This document shows positions 9,119 through 12,500 of a stretch of DNA of 12,500 nt, piece after piece (the stretch's first letter is position 1; every line of letters starts with the position of its first letter). This stretch comes from Anaeromyces robustus. Lineage: Eukaryota; Neocallimastigomycota; Neocallimastigomycetes; Neocallimastigales; Neocallimastigaceae. The DNA lies in assembly GCA_002104895.1 (NCBI GenBank), contig MCFG01000043.1, positions 117,501-130,000 of the forward strand. Reading direction: 5' to 3'. The position numbers were made by a program, and so were the translations under genes. Below the pieces are notes generated by a model. That model saw only the letters and a program-made list of their open reading frames with translations. It did no database searches and was not told the DNA's origin.

Positions 9119-9199
9119 ACATTATATTTAATAATAATACATTATATTTAATAATAATACATTATATTTAATAATAATACATTATATTTAATAATAATA
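9119..9199. repeat. 20-bp minisatellite, about four copies
   Basis: The unit ATTATATTTAATAATAATAC is repeated exactly at 9121-9140, 9141-9160 and 9161-9180. The fourth copy (9181-9199) runs into an AAT repeat. It is the only tandem repeat in the window with a unit of 20 bp and perfect copies. Confidence 0.95.
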
Positions 9200-9305
9200 A
9201 TAATAATTAATAATTAATAATCAATAATTAATAGTCAATAATTAATAGTTAATAATTAATATCATATAATAATAATAGTTATTATTATTATTTATTATTA
9301 CGATA

Positions 9306-9382
9306 CACGTGATTAGTAATCTATTAATAAATTCTATTTTTACAGTTAAAAAAAAGGACCTTTTTTTTTTTTTTTTTGATAA
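9306..9382. promoter_or_regulatory. island with CACGTG, a 10-bp inverted repeat and TGATAA
   Basis: A palindromic E-box CACGTG (9306-9311) lies 36 bp before a perfect inverted repeat: eight A then GG, a central A at 9358, and CC then eight T (arms 9348-9357 and 9359-9368). TGATAA follows at 9377-9382. CACGTG is the known core for bHLH factors. Binding here is inference, and the nearest start codon (copy 1) is about 2.1 kb away. Confidence 0.3.
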
Positions 9383-11405
9383 CAACTATATAATAAAACT
9401 TAAATGTATTAATAATTATTTAAAAAAAAGTATTAATTATTAATTATGATTAATTTTTTAATTATTATAATTTATGATTTAATAATATATCAATTATTAT
9501 CATATCAATTAACAAACTATTTAATAATAAAAAGAATATACATTTATAAATCATTATATCATTATTATATTTAGAAGTAGAAACATTAAATCCAATATTC
9601 ATTCCTTTTTTAATACGTATTATTTATAACTTTTAAAATAATTCTAAAATAACATAAAATAAAATAAAATAAAAATGATCAAAATTTTTAAAAAATTCAG
9701 TTAAAGTTACAAAAAATACTATATATGGTAATTAATATATTAATAATATATAAAAAATAATTTATAATTTAATTTTTCTGTATAATAGAATTGATAATCA
9801 AAAATAAAAAATTAAAGATAAAGAAAATAAATATTAAAAAAAAATTTTTTTAAATAAAATAATATAATATAAAGATAAAAAAAAATTATTAACATAATTT
9901 ATATTTACTAAAATATAATCATATGAAACAAAATAAATAATATTAAATTTATTAAAAACATTTTTTATAATAATAAAATAAATAAAATATTAATATTTAT
10001 ATATTTATATACATTTATTTTATTATTTATTTATTTATTTATTTATTATATATGATGATAAATTATTGTCTTAACAATAAATAATTAACATAATAATTAT
10101 TATTAAAAAAAAATATGAATATTCTTATTTTATATATATATCTATATATATATATATATGGTTTTGTTGTATATTTCTCAACAATATTATTAAAACTACA
10201 TTAATTCTTATCACTAACTTAGAATGTATACATTGATTGAAATAATTAATGAATTAATAAAATAAAAATATTTTATTATAATAATTATTATTAAAATAAT
10301 ATTTATCAATAAACTATTAATATTCTTATCCCTATATTAATATTATAATTATTATTTTATTCCTATATTATATAAAATTAGGAATAAAATATATATTTAT
10401 TCTTATAACATATTTCTTTTAATTTTATTGCATTACTAAAAAAAATAACATATGGAATTATATTATGATATTATAAGTAATCAAAAGAAACTTCTTAATA
10501 AAAGAAAAAAATAAATATAAAGTACAAATTAAATATTCTATACTTGGAAAAGATTTCATTTGAACAAAATATATATATATATAGTATATATATGTATAAT
10601 ATTATATATTCTATAAACTGCCTTTTTTATCTTTATTAATACATCATCTGATTCTGATTTTATTTATATAATCCGTTAAAAAAATAAAAAATAACAAATG
10701 TATCATAATTTTTTGTCTTTATTTTAATGAACTTTTTTTTAAAAAAAAAAAAAATAATAAAAATAAAAAGATACCTTTTTTTTTCAAAGCCAATTAAAAT
10801 AAAAATTTTGAAACCTTATCTATATAATTTAATAAAACTAAAAACATTTATATTATAAATATAATTTTAGTAATTGTAACTATTATTAAACCCTTTCATT
10901 ATTTTTATTCCCCTATCTTATTATATATACAACCAATAATAAAATATTAAAAAAAAACACATATACACACAAAACTTTTTTATTATTATTATTAAGACAA
11001 TTTTTTAAATATTTTTTTTTATTTTTTTGCTTTATTTTTATTTTATTTTATTTTTTTTATGTTATTTTATTTTATTTTTATTTATTTTATTTTTTAATAT
11101 TTTATATTTATTTATAAATTATCTTTTTTTTTACTTTATAAATTAAAATTATTCTTAATTCTATGAATTATTATTTATTGGTATAAAATTTTACATAATG
11201 AAAAAAATATTATTCTTTATAAATAGATGTATATTATTTTCAATAAAATAAAATCAATATTTATATTTAATAAAAAAAATATTGATTGATATAATCTTTT
11301 AATAAAACAGTAATTAAAAGATAGATATAAAATATTTTATTTTAAAATAATTATAAAACTCATTGATATTTTTATAATTAAATTTTAAAAAAAAAAACTT
11401 CATAT

Positions 11406-11434
11406 TTTTAATTTCCTTTTTAAGGAAATTAAAA
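11406..11434 (-). other. perfect 13-bp hairpin 3' of copy 2
   Basis: Arms 11406-11418 and 11422-11434 are perfectly complementary around a TTT loop and contain a CC/GG core. The hairpin starts about 125 nt past the stop of copy 2, so it could lie in the 3' UTR or mark the transcript end. Confidence 0.6.
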
Positions 11435-11456
11435 CCCATTTCTTTCCCTTCAAATG

Positions 11457-11491
11457 AATTATTATTATAATTAAAAATTATAATAATAATT
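11457..11491 (-). other. perfect 16-bp inverted repeat 3' of copy 2
   Basis: Arms 11457-11472 and 11476-11491 pair perfectly around AAA. The stem is all A/T, so it is weaker evidence than its neighbour, but 16 bp without mismatch is long. It begins about 68 nt beyond the stop of copy 2, between that stop and the other hairpin. Confidence 0.55.
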
Positions 11492-11559
11492 ATTTTTTAA
11501 ACTTTATAAAAAAAAACAGTTTGGTATTTTTTCTTATTTATTTATTTTTCCATCACTCT

Positions 11560-11946
11560 TTAATTATTATTATGTTGAATAGTTTCAGATAAAATTCTAT
11601 GAGCAGATTGTTGTCTTGAAATTGACTTTGCATCAAAATGAACTTTAGCACCTGGACGAGAAACAACTCCATCCTTTAAAGTCCATCCAAGATTTTGACT
11701 TGGAATAAATTCTTTAAAACCATTAGCTTTTAACCATTTATTACATTCTACAAATAAAGCATTAGCAAGATCTTGAGCACTTGGTGTTGGATTACCTTCA
11801 CTTCTTATTTTTTTAAGAACCATTTCAGCATTTGGAAATGGTGTTTTTGGTTGAAATGCAACATTTTTCATTGATGGTTCTCTCTTGAGACGCATCATAG
11901 TTGGAATAGCATGACGATATTGACGAGTAGCGGTAGTAGCAGACAT
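11560..11946 (-). CDS. unrecognised conserved small protein, copy 2 (128 aa)
   Basis: This is the paralogue of the 146-residue protein encoded at 6790-7230, single exon, ATG at 11946. Residues 7-125 align with residues 22-140 of copy 1 without gaps. The 13 differences are mostly conservative and cluster in residues 26-66 (before the conserved ECNKW), apart from I/V and C/H changes later on. Residues 67-94 and 104-125 are identical in both copies, pointing to strong constraint on the Trp/Gly-containing segment and the C-terminal helix-like stretch. The leader is only six residues (MSATTA) and the tail is three Asn, so the core alone is probably the functional unit. Function is unknown: no catalytic motif, metal site, signal peptide or membrane segment is visible. 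DNA identity is also high, suggesting a fairly recent duplication or gene conversion. Confidence 0.9.
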   Translation of the reverse strand: MSATTATRQYRHAIPTMMRLKREPSMKNVAFQPKTPFPNAEMVLKKIRSEGNPTPSAQDLANALFVECNKWLKANGFKEFIPSQNLGWTLKDGVVSRPGAKVHFDAKSISRQQSAHRILSETIQHNNN

Positions 11947-12500
11947 TTTTTGTATTTATATTAATAATTGTTTCGTTTTAAAAAAAAATTGAAATTTAAT
12001 AAAATAGATATAATTGATTGTTTATTGGTAACTTTGAATATTTAAAATTGTATTATATAAAAAATTTAATTTAAATCTTGTTTTCTTTTTCTTTTTTTAA
12101 TTAGAAAGATTAAAACGTTTTTTTTATTTTATTTTATTATATTTGTATAAAAAATAAGCTTAAAATTCTTTTTATTTTCAATTATAATTATAAAAAAAAT
12201 AATATATTGAATACTGATGAAAAAAAAATTTTTAAAGAAAAAAACTTAGTATTTATATTTTTTTCATTATTGACATTTTAATATATTAATATATATTAAT
12301 TAATATATTATTATATTAAAATAATATATTATAATATATGGTTGATATATATTACATTATATTGTTATTTAAATTATATCACAAAAAATTTATAAATAAT
12401 TAATGTTATCAGTTTTTTAAAAAAAAATAATTATTAAATATTAGAATTTCTGGTTTTATTATCTATATAAAAATTTATTTGAAATTTGGTAGCTATCATT
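11947..12500 (-). other. upstream region of copy 2
   Basis: No second gene is visible up to the window edge. The region is AT-rich with poly-T and poly-A runs and should contain the promoter of copy 2. The blocks at 12322-12339 and 12402-12411 match the upstream region of copy 1. The second contains TGATAACATT on the transcribed strand, about 456 nt upstream of the ATG. Confidence 0.6.

Larger units (their letters stand above)
7231..11559. other. 4.3-kb AT-rich desert between the two paralogues
   Basis: I see no gene of credible composition here. The contents are homopolymer runs, a purine-rich tract (about 7608-7658), several tandem repeats (8571-8615, 8655-8766, 9025-9115, 9119-9199), and isolated less AT-rich islands near 7660-7675, 9301-9360 and 11406-11434. 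The part next to 7230 must contain the promoter of copy 1. The part next to 11560 is the 3' flank of copy 2. Short open frames, such as 45 codons on the minus strand near 9472-9609, are within chance expectation at this base composition. Confidence 0.7.

Noticed and set aside
9472-9609. 45-codon minus-strand ORF starting ATG AAT ATT GGA
   Set aside because: The length is within chance expectation at this composition, no family is recognised, and it has no paralogue or GC rise.
10560-10668. Minus-strand open stretch reading SESDDVLIKIKKAVYRIYN
   Set aside because: It looks protein-like, but has no start codon, no credible splice sites and no neighbouring exons. It could be a decayed fragment but cannot be supported.
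1-12500. tRNA, rRNA, CRISPR or transposon
   Set aside because: No cloverleaf, conserved rRNA block, spaced palindromic array, terminal inverted repeats or transposase/reverse-transcriptase frame was seen on either strand.

Overview
This window is nuclear DNA from an extremely AT-rich eukaryote. Coding exons are only moderately AT-rich, while introns and spacers are almost pure A and T, full of homopolymer runs, AAT/TTTA microsatellites and short tandem repeats. One gene has 16 short introns, an Asn/Ser-rich tail and an apparent minor-spliceosome (AT-AC) intron. The best guess is an anaerobic gut fungus (Neocallimastigomycota), judged from composition, poly-Asn tracts and fungal/animal-like gene content. 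Dictyostelid or other AT-rich protist DNA cannot be excluded from the sequence alone.

Layout: 1-811 is AT-rich 5' flank with a cascade of tiny upstream ORFs at its end. 812-5316 (+) is a complete 17-exon gene that I reconstructed by hand. It encodes a 630-residue UVRAG/Vps38-type protein: N-terminal C2-like region, central coiled coil, BARA2-like C-terminal region, then a low-complexity tail. All 17 exons join in one frame with no internal stop. 5317-6789 is a gene-free spacer. 6790-7230 (-) and 11560-11946 (-) are two intronless paralogues of an unrecognised small protein. Their cores of 119 residues align without gaps at 106 identities. They lie in the same orientation, 4.3 kb apart, separated by a desert of repeats. 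11947-12500 is the upstream region of the second copy.

UVRAG/Vps38 proteins are subunits of class III PI3-kinase complex II (with Vps34, Vps15 and Beclin1/Vps30) acting in endosomal sorting and autophagy. Nothing in the sequence links that function to the two small paralogues, which converge on the UVRAG gene from the other side.

Most notable: intron 5 of the UVRAG gene starts ATATCCTT and ends CAC, with a near-consensus U12 branch site. Also notable are the highly conserved, unrecognised paralogue pair, a motif block shared by their upstream regions, and two perfect hairpins just 3' of the second copy.
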